NCBI RefSeq assembly: GCF_001982615.1
Contig: NZ_MLCO01000027.1
Location: 1-64,000, forward strand
DNA length: 64,000 nt
Direction: 5' to 3'
Source of the DNA: Teichococcus deserti
GTDB lineage: Bacteria; Pseudomonadota; Alphaproteobacteria; Acetobacterales; Acetobacteraceae
Shown: positions 16,408-26,551 of the stretch, piece after piece
How the letters are laid out: every line of letters starts with the position of its first letter
Position numbering within the stretch: the first letter of the stretch is position 1
The notes under the pieces: generated by a model
Told to the model about the DNA's origin: nothing
Database searches by the model: none
The model's input: the letters and a program-made list of their open reading frames with translations, nothing else
Position numbers and translations under genes: made by a program

Positions 16408-16435
16408 GATGCGCCGCCGGAACGGGCGGCGCATC
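16408..16435 (+). terminator. Stem-loop after glxR
   Basis: A perfect 11-bp inverted repeat (GATGCGCCGCC/GGCGGCGCATC) with a 6-nt loop, 24 bp after the glxR stop. No T-run follows, so it may be a pause, a Rho-assisted end or an RNA-stabilising hairpin. Confidence 0.45.
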
Positions 16436-16471
16436 ACGGTCGCTTGCGGCGGTCAAATGCATCCGGTTACC

Positions 16472-16487
16472 GCAATTCAGTGATTGC
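16472..16487. promoter_or_regulatory. Inverted repeat upstream of XRE regulator
   Basis: GCAAT-tcagtg-ATTGC, 102 bp before the XRE gene start, inside an unusually AT-rich stretch for this genome. Auto-regulation is possible; the evidence is symmetry and position only. Confidence 0.3.
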
Positions 16488-16588
16488 CAACGGTCGCAAC
16501 TGACCGCATTTTCCTGCACGAACTCCAGCCCACGAGATTCCCGCAGCCCCGGCGCTGCCGCCGTGGCCTGATATCGATAAGAGGTGTC

Positions 16589-17464
16589 ATGCGTTTCGCC
16601 GATATCGGTCAGCAGCTGCGGGCCTACCGTCTCGAATCCGGGCTGCGCGCCGAGGAAATCGCAGCGCGCCTGGGCGTGTCGCGCGCCGCGCTGTATCGCT
16701 ATGAGAAGGGGGAGGTGATCAAGCTCGACACCATCCGCCGTCTCGCCGAGCTGCTGAAGATCTCGCCGCTGTCGCTGCTGGGCATCGGCGTCGAGTATTT
16801 CTCGCGCCCCATCGCCTTCCAGGAGCGGCTGCGCCAGGTCGAGGAGCAGTCGGACCAGATCCTGCAGGTCGGCGGCGCGGTCTGCTACCAGACCACGACC
16901 GAGGGCTTCGACGGCGCCCTGGCCGAGGCCTGGGCGGAGACCGCCGATTCCTCCGCCGAGCGGATCGCCGCCCGCGCCGGCGCCGACCAGGCCATGGGCC
17001 TGCTGGCGGCGCGCAAGAAGCTGCACCAGGCGCGCCGCGCCACCATCATCGCCATGCTGTCGGAAGCCGCGCTGCGGCGCTTCCTGACCGATGGCGTCGC
17101 CGGCGGCCTGGCGCTGTCCGAGCGCACCCGCACCCGCTGCCGGCTTGCCGCCCGCGCCGAGGCCGAGAGCATCGCCAACCTGATGGAAAGCGTCCCCATC
17201 GGCCTGCAGCTCGGCCTGCTGGCCGCCGAGCCGGCCGGCAACTTCCTGGTGCTGCGCGGCCGCGAGCGGGCGCATGTCTGCACCTCGCCCTTCCCGCCCG
17301 ACATGACGGCGAGCGCGACCGTCGGCGTCGGCACCATCACCGCCGCCGACGAGGCGATCGCCGCGCATCAGCGCGTGGCCGAGGCGGCCTGGCGCAACGC
17401 GCTGAAGGGTCCGGCCGCCGCCAGCCGCGTGCGCGACCTGATCCGCGAAGTCGGCCCCCGTTGA
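16589..17464 (+). CDS. XRE-family transcriptional regulator
   Basis: A 291-aa regulator. The N-terminal Cro/C1 helix-turn-helix (about residues 7-62: LRAYRLESGLRAEEIAARLG, SRAALYRYEKGEVIKLDTI) is followed by a long alpha-rich domain with no recognised ligand fold. ATG 16589 has AAGAGG upstream; 35 earlier in-frame codons are not HTH-like. It follows hyi-glxR on the same strand after 205 bp with its own likely control region, and may regulate that operon. This is an inference from adjacency. Confidence 0.82.
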   Translation: MRFADIGQQLRAYRLESGLRAEEIAARLGVSRAALYRYEKGEVIKLDTIRRLAELLKISPLSLLGIGVEYFSRPIAFQERLRQVEEQSDQILQVGGAVCYQTTTEGFDGALAEAWAETADSSAERIAARAGADQAMGLLAARKKLHQARRATIIAMLSEAALRRFLTDGVAGGLALSERTRTRCRLAARAEAESIANLMESVPIGLQLGLLAAEPAGNFLVLRGRERAHVCTSPFPPDMTASATVGVGTITAADEAIAAHQRVAEAAWRNALKGPAAASRVRDLIREVGPR

Positions 17465-17473
17465 TCTTCCAGG

Positions 17474-17497
17474 GCCGCCCCCTCGGCGGGGGGCGGC
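17474..17497. terminator. Stem-loop between convergent XRE and pat genes
   Basis: GCCGCCCC (17474-17481) pairs with GGGGCGGC (17490-17497) around an 8-nt loop. It lies 9 bp after the XRE stop and just before the pat stop on the other strand. No T-run. Confidence 0.35.
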
Positions 17498-17500
17498 GGG

Positions 17501-20188
17501 TCACTCCGGTGGGGCCAGCTCCAGCCGTGCCTCCATCACCTCGTCATCCTCCGTAGACCGCCTGAGCGAGAAGCCCAGCGCTCGGATGAAGCCCAGCATC
17601 GGCCGGTTGTCGGCCAGCACCTGGCCGACGACGCGCTGCAGCCCCTGGGCGCGGCCCCAGTCGATCAGCCGCTGCATCAGGTGGCGGCCCAGCCCTTCCC
17701 CCTTCCAGTCCGGCAGGGTGACGACGGCGAACTCGCCCTGGTCGCCGCCGGGCCCGCCGCCGGCCTCGCGGATCAGCCGGGCGACGCCGACGGTGCGCGG
17801 CGCGGCGCCCTCGCGCTCCTCCACCGCGACGAAGGCCATCTCGCGGTCGTAGTCGATCTGCGTCATGCGGGCGATCTGCGTCGCCGGCAGCTCTCTCAGC
17901 TGGCTGAAGAAGCGCCAGCGGACGTCTTCCGGGGAGAGATGCCGGAAGGCCTCGGCATGGGCGGCGGCGTCCTCGGGGCGGATCGGGCGGATCAGCAGGC
18001 GGCGGCCCTTGCGGCTGGTCCAGTCCTCGGCGAGCTCCGCCGGATAGGGCGGCACGGCCAGCTGGGACAGCTCGCCCTCGGGCCGCAGCGCGCCGGAGGC
18101 GTCCAGCACCAGCACGCCATCGGCATCGGCCAGCAGCGGGTTGAGGATCATCCCCTCCAGCTCGGGGAAGTCGACCGCCAGCTGCGACAGCCGCACCACG
18201 GCATCGGCCACCTGCGTGACATCGACCGCGGCATGGTCGCGGAACCCTTCCAGCAGCCGGGCGCCGCGGGTGCGGCGGATCATCGCCAGGGCCAGGGTGC
18301 GGTTCAGCGGCGGCAGGTCGAAGGCGACGTCGGCCTCGAAGTCGGAGGCGGTGCCGCCGCGGCCATAGCCGATCCAGGGGCCGAACATCGGGTCGTCGCC
18401 CAGGCGGATGCGCAGCTCATGCCCGCGCGGCCCCTGGGTGCCGGCCTGGCGCTGCACCAGGAAGCCGTCGATCCGCGCGCCAGGGCGGTCCTGGCGGATG
18501 CGGGCCAGCATGGCGATGGCGGCGGCGCGCAGGCTGGCCACGTTGTTCAGCCCGAGCGCCACGCCGCCGACCTCGGTCTTGCGCGGCAGGTCGGGGCTCA
18601 GGATCTTCAGCACCACCGGGAAGCCCAGCCGCATCGCCGCCGTCACCGCCGCATCCACCCCCGCCGCCGCCACGCCCGGCACCACCGGCAGGCCATAGGC
18701 GGCGAGCAGCGCCAGCGCCTCGGCCTCGGTGAAATGGCGGCGGCCCTCGGCGCGCAGGCTGTCGACCAGCGCGCGCGCCTTCGCCCGGTCGGGCGCCACC
18801 TCGACCAGGTCGCGCGGCGGCAGCTCGGCGGCGGCGGCCCGGTTGCGGCGGTCGACCGCCAGGTGCAGCGCGCCGCGCACCGCGGCCTCGGGCGTCGCGA
18901 AGACCGCGAGCCCGGCCCCGGCCAGAGAGCGCCGCGCCGCCTGCCCGGTCGCCTGGCCGAGCCAGCCGACCAGCACCGGCGCCCCCCTGGTGGCGCGGGC
19001 GGCAGCCGCCAGGCCTTCGCGCGCCAGCGCGTCGTCCTGGCCGAGCATGCCCGGCGCATGCAGCGCCACCACCGCATCCACCCCCGGCAGGGCGGCGAGC
19101 AGGGCGGCGGCCTCGCCCAGCCGGTGCCCGGCGCCGGGAGGCAGCACCAGCGGGTTGCCCAGCGGCTGGCCGGCGCTTCCCGGCGGCAAAGCCAGGTCGA
19201 GCATGGCCTGGGCCGCCGCATCCCACTCGGCCAGCCGGGCACCGCCCTGCAGCACCGCGTCGGCCGCCAGCTGCGCCGGGCCCTGGCCATTGGCCAGCAC
19301 GGCGATGCGGTCGCCGGCCAGCGAGTCCTGCCCGCGCCGCTGCGCCGGGCGCAGCCGGGCCAGCGTCTCGGCGGCGGCCAGCAGATCCTCCAGCCCGTTG
19401 ACCCGCAGCACGCCGGCGCGGCGCAGCGCCGCCTCCATCACCGCGTCGCCGATGCCGCTGGCATCCGCCTGCCGCCCGCCGGGGCGGATCGCCACCACCG
19501 GCCGGGTCCGTGCCGTGGCCCGCGCCGCCGAGATGAACATGCGGCGGTTCTTGATCCGCCGCAGGTCGAGCAGCACGGCGCCGGCCGCCGGATCGCGCGC
19601 CAGCCAGTCGAGGGCCAGGGCAAAGCCCAGCCCGTGATTGGTGCCGATGCCCAGGATGTGGCTGAAGCCGAGCTCCTCGCCCTCGGCCCAGTCGATGATG
19701 GCCCGCGCCATGGCCGCCGACTGGCAGAGCAGCGCCAGCCGCCCCGGCCGCGGCGGCAGGTGCGACAGGCTGGCGTTCAGCCCGATCGCCGGCAGGCAGA
19801 GGCCGAAGCTGTGCGCGCCGATCGCCTGCACGCCGGTCCGCGCCGAGAGCGCCGCCAGCGCCGGCGCGGCCACCGGGAAGATCGCCGCGAAGCAGCCGCG
19901 CGCGGCCAGCGCCTCCATCGCCGCGGGCTGTGCCTCGGGCGAGAGGCAGATGACGGCCAGGTCCGGCGGCTCGGCCAGCGCGGGGATATCGGCGGCCGGC
20001 TCCAGCCCTTCCGCCGGCATGCCGATCACCTGCAGCCGCCCCTGGAAGCCGCCGGCGGCCAGGTTGCGGGCGATGACGCCGGACTCGGACAGCGCCGGGT
20101 CGGCCAGCAGCAGCACCGAGCGCGGGCGGAACAGCGCCGCCTCGCGGAAGCCAGGCTGGCGGCGCGGCAGGGCAAGCGGCAGCTTCAT
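17501..20188 (-). CDS. Pat-type protein: acyl-CoA synthetase-like plus GNAT acetyltransferase
   Basis: An 895-aa fusion. Residues about 1-450 resemble the NDP-forming acyl-CoA ligase alpha part, about 480-700 an ATP-grasp beta part (FPVVLKILSPDLPRKTEVGGV), and the C terminus a GNAT domain (RPIRPEDAAAHAEAF, RVVGQVLADNRPMLGFIRALGF). Related Pat proteins acetylate lysines of metabolic enzymes such as acetyl-CoA synthetase. The segment that in true ligases holds the catalytic histidine is shortened to RQADASGIGDAV, so the ligase half is probably regulatory. GGGAGG precedes ATG 20188. Convergent with the XRE gene, divergent from transketolase. Confidence 0.85.
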   Translation of the reverse strand: MKLPLALPRRQPGFREAALFRPRSVLLLADPALSESGVIARNLAAGGFQGRLQVIGMPAEGLEPAADIPALAEPPDLAVICLSPEAQPAAMEALAARGCFAAIFPVAAPALAALSARTGVQAIGAHSFGLCLPAIGLNASLSHLPPRPGRLALLCQSAAMARAIIDWAEGEELGFSHILGIGTNHGLGFALALDWLARDPAAGAVLLDLRRIKNRRMFISAARATARTRPVVAIRPGGRQADASGIGDAVMEAALRRAGVLRVNGLEDLLAAAETLARLRPAQRRGQDSLAGDRIAVLANGQGPAQLAADAVLQGGARLAEWDAAAQAMLDLALPPGSAGQPLGNPLVLPPGAGHRLGEAAALLAALPGVDAVVALHAPGMLGQDDALAREGLAAAARATRGAPVLVGWLGQATGQAARRSLAGAGLAVFATPEAAVRGALHLAVDRRNRAAAAELPPRDLVEVAPDRAKARALVDSLRAEGRRHFTEAEALALLAAYGLPVVPGVAAAGVDAAVTAAMRLGFPVVLKILSPDLPRKTEVGGVALGLNNVASLRAAAIAMLARIRQDRPGARIDGFLVQRQAGTQGPRGHELRIRLGDDPMFGPWIGYGRGGTASDFEADVAFDLPPLNRTLALAMIRRTRGARLLEGFRDHAAVDVTQVADAVVRLSQLAVDFPELEGMILNPLLADADGVLVLDASGALRPEGELSQLAVPPYPAELAEDWTSRKGRRLLIRPIRPEDAAAHAEAFRHLSPEDVRWRFFSQLRELPATQIARMTQIDYDREMAFVAVEEREGAAPRTVGVARLIREAGGGPGGDQGEFAVVTLPDWKGEGLGRHLMQRLIDWGRAQGLQRVVGQVLADNRPMLGFIRALGFSLRRSTEDDEVMEARLELAPPE

Positions 20189-20280
20189 GGGCCCTCCCCG
20201 GTCTCGATGGCTGCCAGCTTTGGCGCAAGCCATGCCGCGCTGCAACAGGGCGGGCCGCAGGCTCTGCTCCGCCCGCGTGC

Positions 20281-20309
20281 AAAAAAAACGCAAGCTCGCC
20301 GCGCCTGCG
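20281..20309 (-). terminator. Orphan intrinsic terminator in the pat leader region
   Basis: On the minus strand CGCAGG and CTTGCG form a 6-bp stem (one G-T pair) around CGCGGCGAG, followed at once by eight Ts (A-run at 20281-20288). It points toward pat, 93 bp before its start, and no gene lies upstream on this strand. It could be an attenuator or the 3' end of a small RNA. The remainder of the 313-bp gap 20189-20501 shows no gene. Confidence 0.5.
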
Positions 20310-20501
20310 CGGGGCGGAGAAATCTTCCACTCCGCGCATCTTTCCTGGCATGCGGGGCAAAGACTCGCCAGCGCGGCGCAGCCGGGGTAAGGCCTCGCGC
20401 GCATGCGCCGGGACAGGCGGTCGCGGGCGCCGCGCGCCCCCGGGTTGCCGCGCCTTGACCGCGCCTTTATAGCCATCCCGACGCCAGAGAGGTGCTTGAA
20501 C

Positions 20502-22544
20502 TTGGCCAGTATCGCCCCCCTCCCCGACGCTTCCGCCAACCCCGCCATTGCCGCCCAGGCCGCGATCCTGGCCCGGCCGGTGACCGAGACGCGGCGCATG
20601 GCCGATGCCATCCGGGCGCTGGCGATCGACGCCGTCGAAAAGGCCAAATCCGGCCATCCCGGCATGCCGATGGGCATCGCCGACGCCGCGACCGTGCTCT
20701 TCACCAAGTTCCTGCGGCATGACGCGGCCGATCCGCGCTGGGCCGACCGCGACCGCTTCGTGCTGTCGGCCGGCCACGGCTCGATGCTGCTCTATGCCTG
20801 GCTGCACCTGTCCGGCCATGCCGGCATGGGCATCGATGACCTGAAGAACTTCCGCCAGCTGCATTCGGTGGCCGCCGGCCATCCCGAATACGGCGAGCAC
20901 CCGGCGATCGAGACCACCACCGGGCCGCTCGGCCAGGGGCTGGCCAATGCCGTCGGCATGGCCATGGCGGAGCGGCATCTTGCCGCCCGCTTCGGCAAGT
21001 CGCTGGTCGACCACCGCACCTGGGTGATCGCCGGCGACGGCTGCCTGATGGAAGGCATCAGCCACGAGGCGGCCTCCATCGCCGGGCATTTCAAGCTGGG
21101 CAAGCTGACCGTCCTCTGGGACGACAACAGCATCTCGATCGATGGCGACGTGGCGCTGTCCTCCTCGGACGACGTGCTGAAGCGCTTTCTTTCCTATGGC
21201 TGGGCGGTCAAGCGCGTCGACGGGCATGATCCGGCCGCCGTGGAAAAGGCGCTCGACGCGGCGACGCGCTCGAAGAAGCCGACCATCATCGCCTGCAAGA
21301 CCATCATCGGCTTCTCGGCGCCGACCAAGGCCGGCACCGCCGGCAGCCATGGCAGCCCGCTGGGCGGTCCCGAGGCGGCCGCCGCCAAGGAGGCGCTGGG
21401 CTGGACCAGCGGCCCCTTCGAGGTGCCGGAAGACATCAAGGCCGCCTGGGAGGCCGCCGGCCGCCGCGCCGCCGGCGCCCGCCGCTCCTGGCTGAAGCGC
21501 CTGGCCAACCACCCGCAGAAGGGTGACTTCGAGCGCGCCATGGCCGGCAAGCTGCCGGAAGGCTGGCACGAGGCGGCCAGCGCGCACCGCGCGAAGCTGG
21601 CCGAGGACAAGCCGAAGCTCGCGACCCGCGTCGCCAGCCAGCGCGCCCTCGAGGTGCTGGTGCCGGCGATCCCGGAAATGATCGGCGGCTCGGCGGATCT
21701 CACGGGCTCGAACAACACCAACGTCAAGGGCGTCCCGGCCATGACGCCGTCCAGCATGGGCGGGCGCTACGTGCATTGGGGCATCCGCGAGCACGGCATG
21801 GCCGCGGCCATGAACGGCATGGCGCTGCATGGCGGCACCATCCCCTATTCCGGCACATTTCTGGTCTTCGCCGACTACATGCGGCCGTCGATCCGGCTGG
21901 CTGCGCTGATGCGGCAGCGGGCGATCCATGTGCTGACGCATGACAGCATCGGGTTGGGCGAGGACGGCCCGACCCACCAGCCGGTCGAGACGCTCGCCAG
22001 CCTGCGCGCCATCCCCAACCTGCACGTCTTCCGCCCGGCCGATGCCATGGAGACGGCGGAATGCTGGGAGCTCGCCGTGCAGCGGGCCGACGGCCCCGCC
22101 GTGCTGGCGCTGTCGCGGCAGAACCTGCCGGCGCTGCGCACCGAGGCCGGCGAGAACAAGTCGGCCCGCGGCGGCTATGTCCTGGCCGAGGCCTCGGGCC
22201 CGCGCCGCGCCACGCTGATCGCGACCGGCTCCGAGGTGCATCTGGCGATCGCCGCGCGCGAGACGCTGGAGGCCGAGGGCATCGCGACCGCCGTGGTCTC
22301 CCTGCCCTGCTGGGAGCTCTTCGCGCTGCAGGACGAGAGCTACCGCGCGGCGGTGCTGGGCCAGGCGCCGCGCATCGGCATCGAGGCCGCGCTGGGCTTC
22401 GGCTGGGACCGCTGGCTCGGTTCTGATGCAACCTTCATCGGCATGACGGGTTTTGGCGCCTCGGCGCCAGCCGAGGACCTTTACCGCCATTTCGGCATCA
22501 CGGCCGAGGCGGCTGTGGCCGCGGTCAAGCGCAAGCTGGGCTGA
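20502..22544 (+). CDS. tkt: Transketolase
   Basis: A 680-aa thiamine-diphosphate transketolase of the pentose phosphate and Calvin-type pathways. [18 protein letters not shown], the ThDP motif [45 protein letters not shown] and the C-terminal [19 protein letters not shown] are all present. No ATG or GTG fits well. TTG at 20502 has AGAGAGG nine bases upstream and begins just before the conserved region, so it is the preferred start; a TTG at 20496 is too near that site. Followed by gap and pgk. Confidence 0.9.
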   Translation: MASIAPLPDASANPAIAAQAAILARPVTETRRMADAIRALAIDAVEKAKSGHPGMPMGIADAATVLFTKFLRHDAADPRWADRDRFVLSAGHGSMLLYAWLHLSGHAGMGIDDLKNFRQLHSVAAGHPEYGEHPAIETTTGPLGQGLANAVGMAMAERHLAARFGKSLVDHRTWVIAGDGCLMEGISHEAASIAGHFKLGKLTVLWDDNSISIDGDVALSSSDDVLKRFLSYGWAVKRVDGHDPAAVEKALDAATRSKKPTIIACKTIIGFSAPTKAGTAGSHGSPLGGPEAAAAKEALGWTSGPFEVPEDIKAAWEAAGRRAAGARRSWLKRLANHPQKGDFERAMAGKLPEGWHEAASAHRAKLAEDKPKLATRVASQRALEVLVPAIPEMIGGSADLTGSNNTNVKGVPAMTPSSMGGRYVHWGIREHGMAAAMNGMALHGGTIPYSGTFLVFADYMRPSIRLAALMRQRAIHVLTHDSIGLGEDGPTHQPVETLASLRAIPNLHVFRPADAMETAECWELAVQRADGPAVLALSRQNLPALRTEAGENKSARGGYVLAEASGPRRATLIATGSEVHLAIAARETLEAEGIATAVVSLPCWELFALQDESYRAAVLGQAPRIGIEAALGFGWDRWLGSDATFIGMTGFGASAPAEDLYRHFGITAEAAVAAVKRKLG

Positions 22545-22577
22545 CCCGTTCCCGGGAGGGGCGGGCGAGCGACGGAC

Positions 22578-22599
22578 GCCGCCGGCAAAGGCCGGCGGC
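22578..22599 (+). terminator. Stem-loop between tkt and gap
   Basis: GCCGCCGGC (22578-22586) pairs with GCCGGCGGC (22591-22599) around AAAG, 33 bp after the tkt stop. Lacks a T-run, so partial termination or mRNA processing is as likely as true termination. Confidence 0.35.
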
Positions 22600-22662
22600 G
22601 GGTTAGGCGGATCCAGGGGAGCCTTCCCCCGGACCGCAACGGGAAAGACGAGGAAAGACACC

Positions 22663-23679
22663 ATGGCTGTTAAGGTCGCGATCAACGGGTTCGGGCGCAT
22701 CGGTCGCCTGGTGCTGCGCGCCATCGTCGAGAGCGGGCGCACCGATGTCGAGGTCGCCGCGATCAACGACCTGGGCAGCGTCGAAGCCAATGCCCACATG
22801 TTCCGCTACGACAGCGTCCATGGCGTCTTCCCCGGCGAGGTGAAGGTCGAGGGCGACAGCATCACCATCGTCCATAACGGCCGCACCTATGGCCCGATCA
22901 AGGTCAGCGCCGAGCGCGACCCGACCAAGGCGCCCTACCAGGGCATCGACGTCGCCATGGAGTGCACCGGCCTCTTCACCACCAAGGACTCGGCCAGCCA
23001 GCTGCTGAAGGCCGGCGCCCGCAAGGTGCTGATCTCGGCCCCCGGCGACGGCGCCGACGCCACCATCGTCTATGGCGTGAACCACAAGGTCCTGACCAAG
23101 GACATGACCGTGGTCTCCAACGCCTCCTGCACCACCAACTGCCTGGCGCCGATCGCCAAGGTGCTGCACGAGAATTACGGCATCGAGCGTGGCTACATGG
23201 TCACCATCCACGCCTATACGGGCGACCAGCGCACGGTCGACACCCTGCACAAGGACCTGCATCGCGCCCGCGCCGCGGCCGTCTCGGCGATCCCGACCTC
23301 GACGGGCGCCGCCAAGGCCGTGGGTCTGGTGCTGCCGGAGCTGAAGGGCAAGCTGGACGGCACCGCCATCCGCATCCCGACGCCGAACGTCTCGCTGGTC
23401 AGCCTCGACTTCGTGCCGAAGAAGACGGGCATCACCAAGGAAGAGATCAACGCGGTGATGAAGGCCGCGGCGGAAGGCGAGCTGAAGGGGATCCTCGGCT
23501 ACAACACGGCGCCGCTCGTCTCGATCGACTTCAACCACAACCCGCATTCCTCGACCTTCGACGCCACCCAGACCCAGGTGGTCGACGGCGCCCTGGTCCG
23601 CGTGATGAGCTGGTACGACAACGAGTGGGGCTTCTCCAACCGCATGTCGGACACCGCTGCCCTGCTCGGCAGCCTCTGA
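22663..23679 (+). CDS. gap: Glyceraldehyde-3-phosphate dehydrogenase
   Basis: A 338-aa type I GAPDH catalysing glyceraldehyde-3-phosphate to 1,3-bisphosphoglycerate. [16 protein letters not shown] is the NAD-binding opening, the catalytic cysteine is Cys156 in [12 protein letters not shown], with HAYTGDQ and the C-terminal [16 protein letters not shown] 22663 has AGGAAAG upstream. pgk follows 21 bp downstream, forming a tkt-gap-pgk cluster of glycolysis and pentose phosphate genes. Confidence 0.96.
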   Translation: MAVKVAINGFGRIGRLVLRAIVESGRTDVEVAAINDLGSVEANAHMFRYDSVHGVFPGEVKVEGDSITIVHNGRTYGPIKVSAERDPTKAPYQGIDVAMECTGLFTTKDSASQLLKAGARKVLISAPGDGADATIVYGVNHKVLTKDMTVVSNASCTTNCLAPIAKVLHENYGIERGYMVTIHAYTGDQRTVDTLHKDLHRARAAAVSAIPTSTGAAKAVGLVLPELKGKLDGTAIRIPTPNVSLVSLDFVPKKTGITKEEINAVMKAAAEGELKGILGYNTAPLVSIDFNHNPHSSTFDATQTQVVDGALVRVMSWYDNEWGFSNRMSDTAALLGSL

Positions 23680-23700
23680 GCTCCAGGAAGTAGCTGAAAA

Positions 23701-24894
23701 ATGCCCGCTTTCCGGACGCTGGATCAACTCGAACCCGCCGGAAAGCGGGTTCTGCTGCGCGCCGACCTGAACCTGCCGGTGCGCGACGGCAAGATCTCCG
23801 ACACCACCCGCATCGACCGGCTGGTGCCGACGATCCGCGAGCTCGCCGACAAGGGCGCCCGCGTCATCGTCTGCAGCCATTTCGACCGCCCCAAGGGCAA
23901 GCGCGTCCCCGAGATGTCGCTGAAGCCGATGGCGGTGGCGCTGGGCGAGGCGCTGGGCCGCCCCGTCGGCTTCGCCGATGACTGCGTCGGCCCTGACGCC
24001 GAGGCCGCCGTCGCCGGGCTGAAGGACGGCGATGTCCTCGTTCTCGAGAACACCCGCTTCCATGCCGGCGAGGAGAAGAACGACCCCGCCCTGGTGGACG
24101 GGCTCGCGAAGCTGGCGGACGTCTTCGTCAACGACGCCTTCTCCGCCGCGCATCGCGCGCATGCCTCGACCGAGGGCGTGGCGCACAAGCTGCCAGCCTA
24201 TGCCGGGCGGCTGATGCAGGCGGAGCTGGAGGCGCTGGACGCGGCGCTGGGCACCCCGTCCCGCCCGGTGGTCGCCATCGTCGGCGGCGCCAAGGTCTCC
24301 ACCAAGCTCGACCTGCTCGGCAACCTGTCGAAGAAGGTCGACGTGCTGGTGATCGGCGGCGCCATGGCCAACACCTTCCTCGCCGCCCAGGGCAAGGCCA
24401 TGGGCAAGTCGCTGCAGGAAGCCGAGATGCACGACACGGCGCTGCGCATCCTGGACGAGGCCCGCGCCGCCGGCTGCACCATCCTGCTGCCGACCGACCT
24501 GGTCGTCGCCGAGGCCTTTGCCGCCAATGCGCCGAACCAGACCGTCTCGGTCGACAATGTGCCCGCGGGCATGATGGCGCTGGATGTCGGGCCGGCCACG
24601 GTGGCGGCTGTCGAGTCGGAGCTGAAGCGCGCCTCCACCCTGGTGTGGAACGGCCCCTTCGGCGCCTTCGAGATCCCGCCCTTCGACACCGCGACGGTGC
24701 AGGTGGCGCAGACGGCGGCGGGGCTGACCACCTCCGCCGGGTTGAAGAGCATCGGCGGCGGCGGCGACACCGTCTCGGCGCTGCGCCATGCCGGGGTGGC
24801 CGACCGCATGACCTATGTCTCCTCGGCCGGCGGCGCCTTCCTGGAATGGCTCGAGGGCAAGACCCTGCCGGGCGTCGCGGTGCTCGCGAAGTAG
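23701..24894 (+). CDS. pgk: Phosphoglycerate kinase
   Basis: A 397-aa two-lobed kinase making ATP from 1,3-bisphosphoglycerate. Motifs are [40 protein letters not shown], the [12 protein letters not shown] hinge region and the C-terminal [15 protein letters not shown] lies 8 bp before ATG 23701. Co-transcribed with gap. Aldolase, often next in alphaproteobacteria, is absent. Confidence 0.96.
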   Translation: MPAFRTLDQLEPAGKRVLLRADLNLPVRDGKISDTTRIDRLVPTIRELADKGARVIVCSHFDRPKGKRVPEMSLKPMAVALGEALGRPVGFADDCVGPDAEAAVAGLKDGDVLVLENTRFHAGEEKNDPALVDGLAKLADVFVNDAFSAAHRAHASTEGVAHKLPAYAGRLMQAELEALDAALGTPSRPVVAIVGGAKVSTKLDLLGNLSKKVDVLVIGGAMANTFLAAQGKAMGKSLQEAEMHDTALRILDEARAAGCTILLPTDLVVAEAFAANAPNQTVSVDNVPAGMMALDVGPATVAAVESELKRASTLVWNGPFGAFEIPPFDTATVQVAQTAAGLTTSAGLKSIGGGGDTVSALRHAGVADRMTYVSSAGGAFLEWLEGKTLPGVAVLAK

Positions 24895-25038
24895 GCCGCG
24901 CCCGGTCCGGCGATCGGTCTGCGATACGTCGGGCGGACACGGATCGGACAGGCTGATTTTACCCGGTCCCGGGGGGTGGCGCAGGCTGCTTCCCGGGTCC
25001 ACATTCCGGCGGACTCTCGTGAACGAGGAGACGCTGTG

Positions 25039-26472
25039 ATGTACCAAGACGTTCAGCTGCACATCGACGGCCAGTGGCGCGCGGCCACCGGCGGCGGCAC
25101 CATTCCCGTCCTCAACCCGGCCACCGAAGAGCAGATCGGCACCGTCCCGCACGCCACCCAGGCGGACATGGACGAGGCGCTGGCCGCGGCCGAGCGCGGC
25201 TTCGCGGTGTGGAAGAAGGTCTCGGCCTTCGACCGCTCGAAGCTGATGCGCAAGGCGGCCGAGCTGCTGCGCGAGCGCGCCGACAAGATCGCCCGCCTGA
25301 TGACCCTGGAGCAGGGCAAGCCGCTGCCGGAAGCGAAGATGGAGGTGCTCGCCGGCGCCGACATCATCGACTGGTTCGCCGAGGAGGCCCGCCGCGCCTA
25401 TGGCCGCGTCATCCCGGCCCGGGCCGAGGGCGTCTACCAGCTGGTGGTGAAGGAGCCGGTGGGCCCCGTCGCCGCCTTCACGCCCTGGAACTTCCCGATC
25501 AACCAGGTGGTGCGCAAGCTGTCCGCGGCGCTGGCCACCGGCTGCTCGATCATCGTCAAGGCGCCGGAAGAGACCCCGGCCTCGCCGGCCGAGCTGATCC
25601 GCTGCTTCCTCGATGTCGGCCTGCCGAAGGGCGTGGTCGGCCTGCTCTACGGCGTGCCGGCGGAGATCTCCTCCTATCTGATCCCGCATCCGACGATCAA
25701 GAAGGTGACCTTCACCGGCTCGACCCCGGTGGGCAAGCACCTGGCCGAGCTGTCGGGCAAGTACATGAAGCGCGCCACGATGGAGCTCGGCGGCCATGCG
25801 CCGGCGATCGTCTTCGAGGATGCCGATATCGAGCATGCGGCGAAGACGCTGGCCACCAGCAAGTTCCGCAATGCCGGCCAGGTCTGCGTCTCGCCGACGC
25901 GCTTCCTGGTGCATGAGAAGGCCTTCGACCAGTTCGTCGACACCTTCACCAGCTATGCCAAGTCGCTCAAGGTCGGCAACGGCCTCGAGGACGGCACCCA
26001 GATGGGTCCGCTGGCCAATGACCGGCGCATCCCGGCGATGGAGACGCTGATCTCGGATGCCAGCCAGAAGGGCGCCGAGATCCGCACCGGCGGCAGCCGC
26101 ATCGGCAACAAGGGCTATTTCTTCGAGCCGACGGTGATCACCGGCCTGACGCGCGAGATGCGCGCCATGAACGAGGAGCCCTTCGGCCCGCTGGCGCTGA
26201 TGGTGCCGTTCAAGGAGTTCGACGAGGTCGTCGAGGAGAGCAACCGCCTGCCCTTCGGCCTGGCGGCCTATGCCTTCACCAGGTCGGCCAAGACGGCGAA
26301 TGCCATCGCGTCGCAGGTCGAGACCGGCATGATGACAATCAACCACCTCGGCCTGGCCCTGCCGGAAGTGCCCTTCGGCGGCACCAAGGACAGCGGCTAC
26401 GGTTCGGAAGGCGGCAGCGAGGCGATCGAAGCCTATCTGATCACCAAGTTCGTGACGCAGGCTGGTCTCTGA
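25039..26472 (+). CDS. gabD: NAD(P)-dependent aldehyde dehydrogenase, succinate-semialdehyde dehydrogenase type
   Basis: A 477-aa aldehyde dehydrogenase. [20 protein letters not shown], the glutamate motif MELGGHAP, catalytic Cys283 in [12 protein letters not shown] and the C-terminal [15 protein letters not shown] are visible and closest in pattern to succinate-semialdehyde dehydrogenases. GAGGAG precedes ATG 25039; the upstream in-frame codons include no conserved sequence. It follows pgk after 144 bp that show no gene. Substrate is inferred from family resemblance; other short semialdehydes are possible. Confidence 0.85.
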   Translation: MYQDVQLHIDGQWRAATGGGTIPVLNPATEEQIGTVPHATQADMDEALAAAERGFAVWKKVSAFDRSKLMRKAAELLRERADKIARLMTLEQGKPLPEAKMEVLAGADIIDWFAEEARRAYGRVIPARAEGVYQLVVKEPVGPVAAFTPWNFPINQVVRKLSAALATGCSIIVKAPEETPASPAELIRCFLDVGLPKGVVGLLYGVPAEISSYLIPHPTIKKVTFTGSTPVGKHLAELSGKYMKRATMELGGHAPAIVFEDADIEHAAKTLATSKFRNAGQVCVSPTRFLVHEKAFDQFVDTFTSYAKSLKVGNGLEDGTQMGPLANDRRIPAMETLISDASQKGAEIRTGGSRIGNKGYFFEPTVITGLTREMRAMNEEPFGPLALMVPFKEFDEVVEESNRLPFGLAAYAFTRSAKTANAIASQVETGMMTINHLGLALPEVPFGGTKDSGYGSEGGSEAIEAYLITKFVTQAGL

Positions 26473-26480
26473 GATCCGGC

Positions 26481-26503
26481 GCCGGGCGACAGCGTCGCCC
26501 GGC
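26481..26503 (+). other. Perfect stem-loop after the aldehyde dehydrogenase gene
   Basis: GCCGGGCGAC and GTCGCCCGGC form a 10-bp stem around AGC, 8 bp after the stop codon and directly before the family hairpin at 26510. No T-run of its own. It may protect the mRNA end or aid termination. Confidence 0.5.
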
Positions 26504-26509
26504 ACTTGC

Positions 26510-26551
26510 AGAAAAAGGTCCGGGGGAATTCCTTCCCCCGGCCTTTTTTTT
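26510..26551. terminator. Bidirectional hairpin terminator, repeat family copy 4
   Basis: CCGGGGG (26520-26526) and CCCCCGG (26535-26541) around AATTCCTT, followed by CC and eight Ts on the plus strand and preceded by AGAAAAAGG, which gives a T-run on the minus strand. It separates the convergent aldehyde dehydrogenase and CorC/HlyC genes. Confidence 0.9.

Noticed and set aside
17681-20458. Very long plus-strand open frame opposite the pat gene
   Set aside because: Its translation is low-complexity His/Arg/Gln/Gly-rich sequence typical of an antisense shadow in GC-rich DNA; pat on the other strand has clear domains.
22608-22638. Possible further copy of the AATTCNTT hairpin before gap
   Set aside because: It has CCAGGGG and CCCCCGG arms, but the loop is different, arm pairing is poor and no A/T runs flank it.
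24895-25038. Possible riboswitch or leader between pgk and the aldehyde dehydrogenase gene
   Set aside because: GC-rich with partial inverted repeats, but no known riboswitch core or terminator-antiterminator pair could be recognised.
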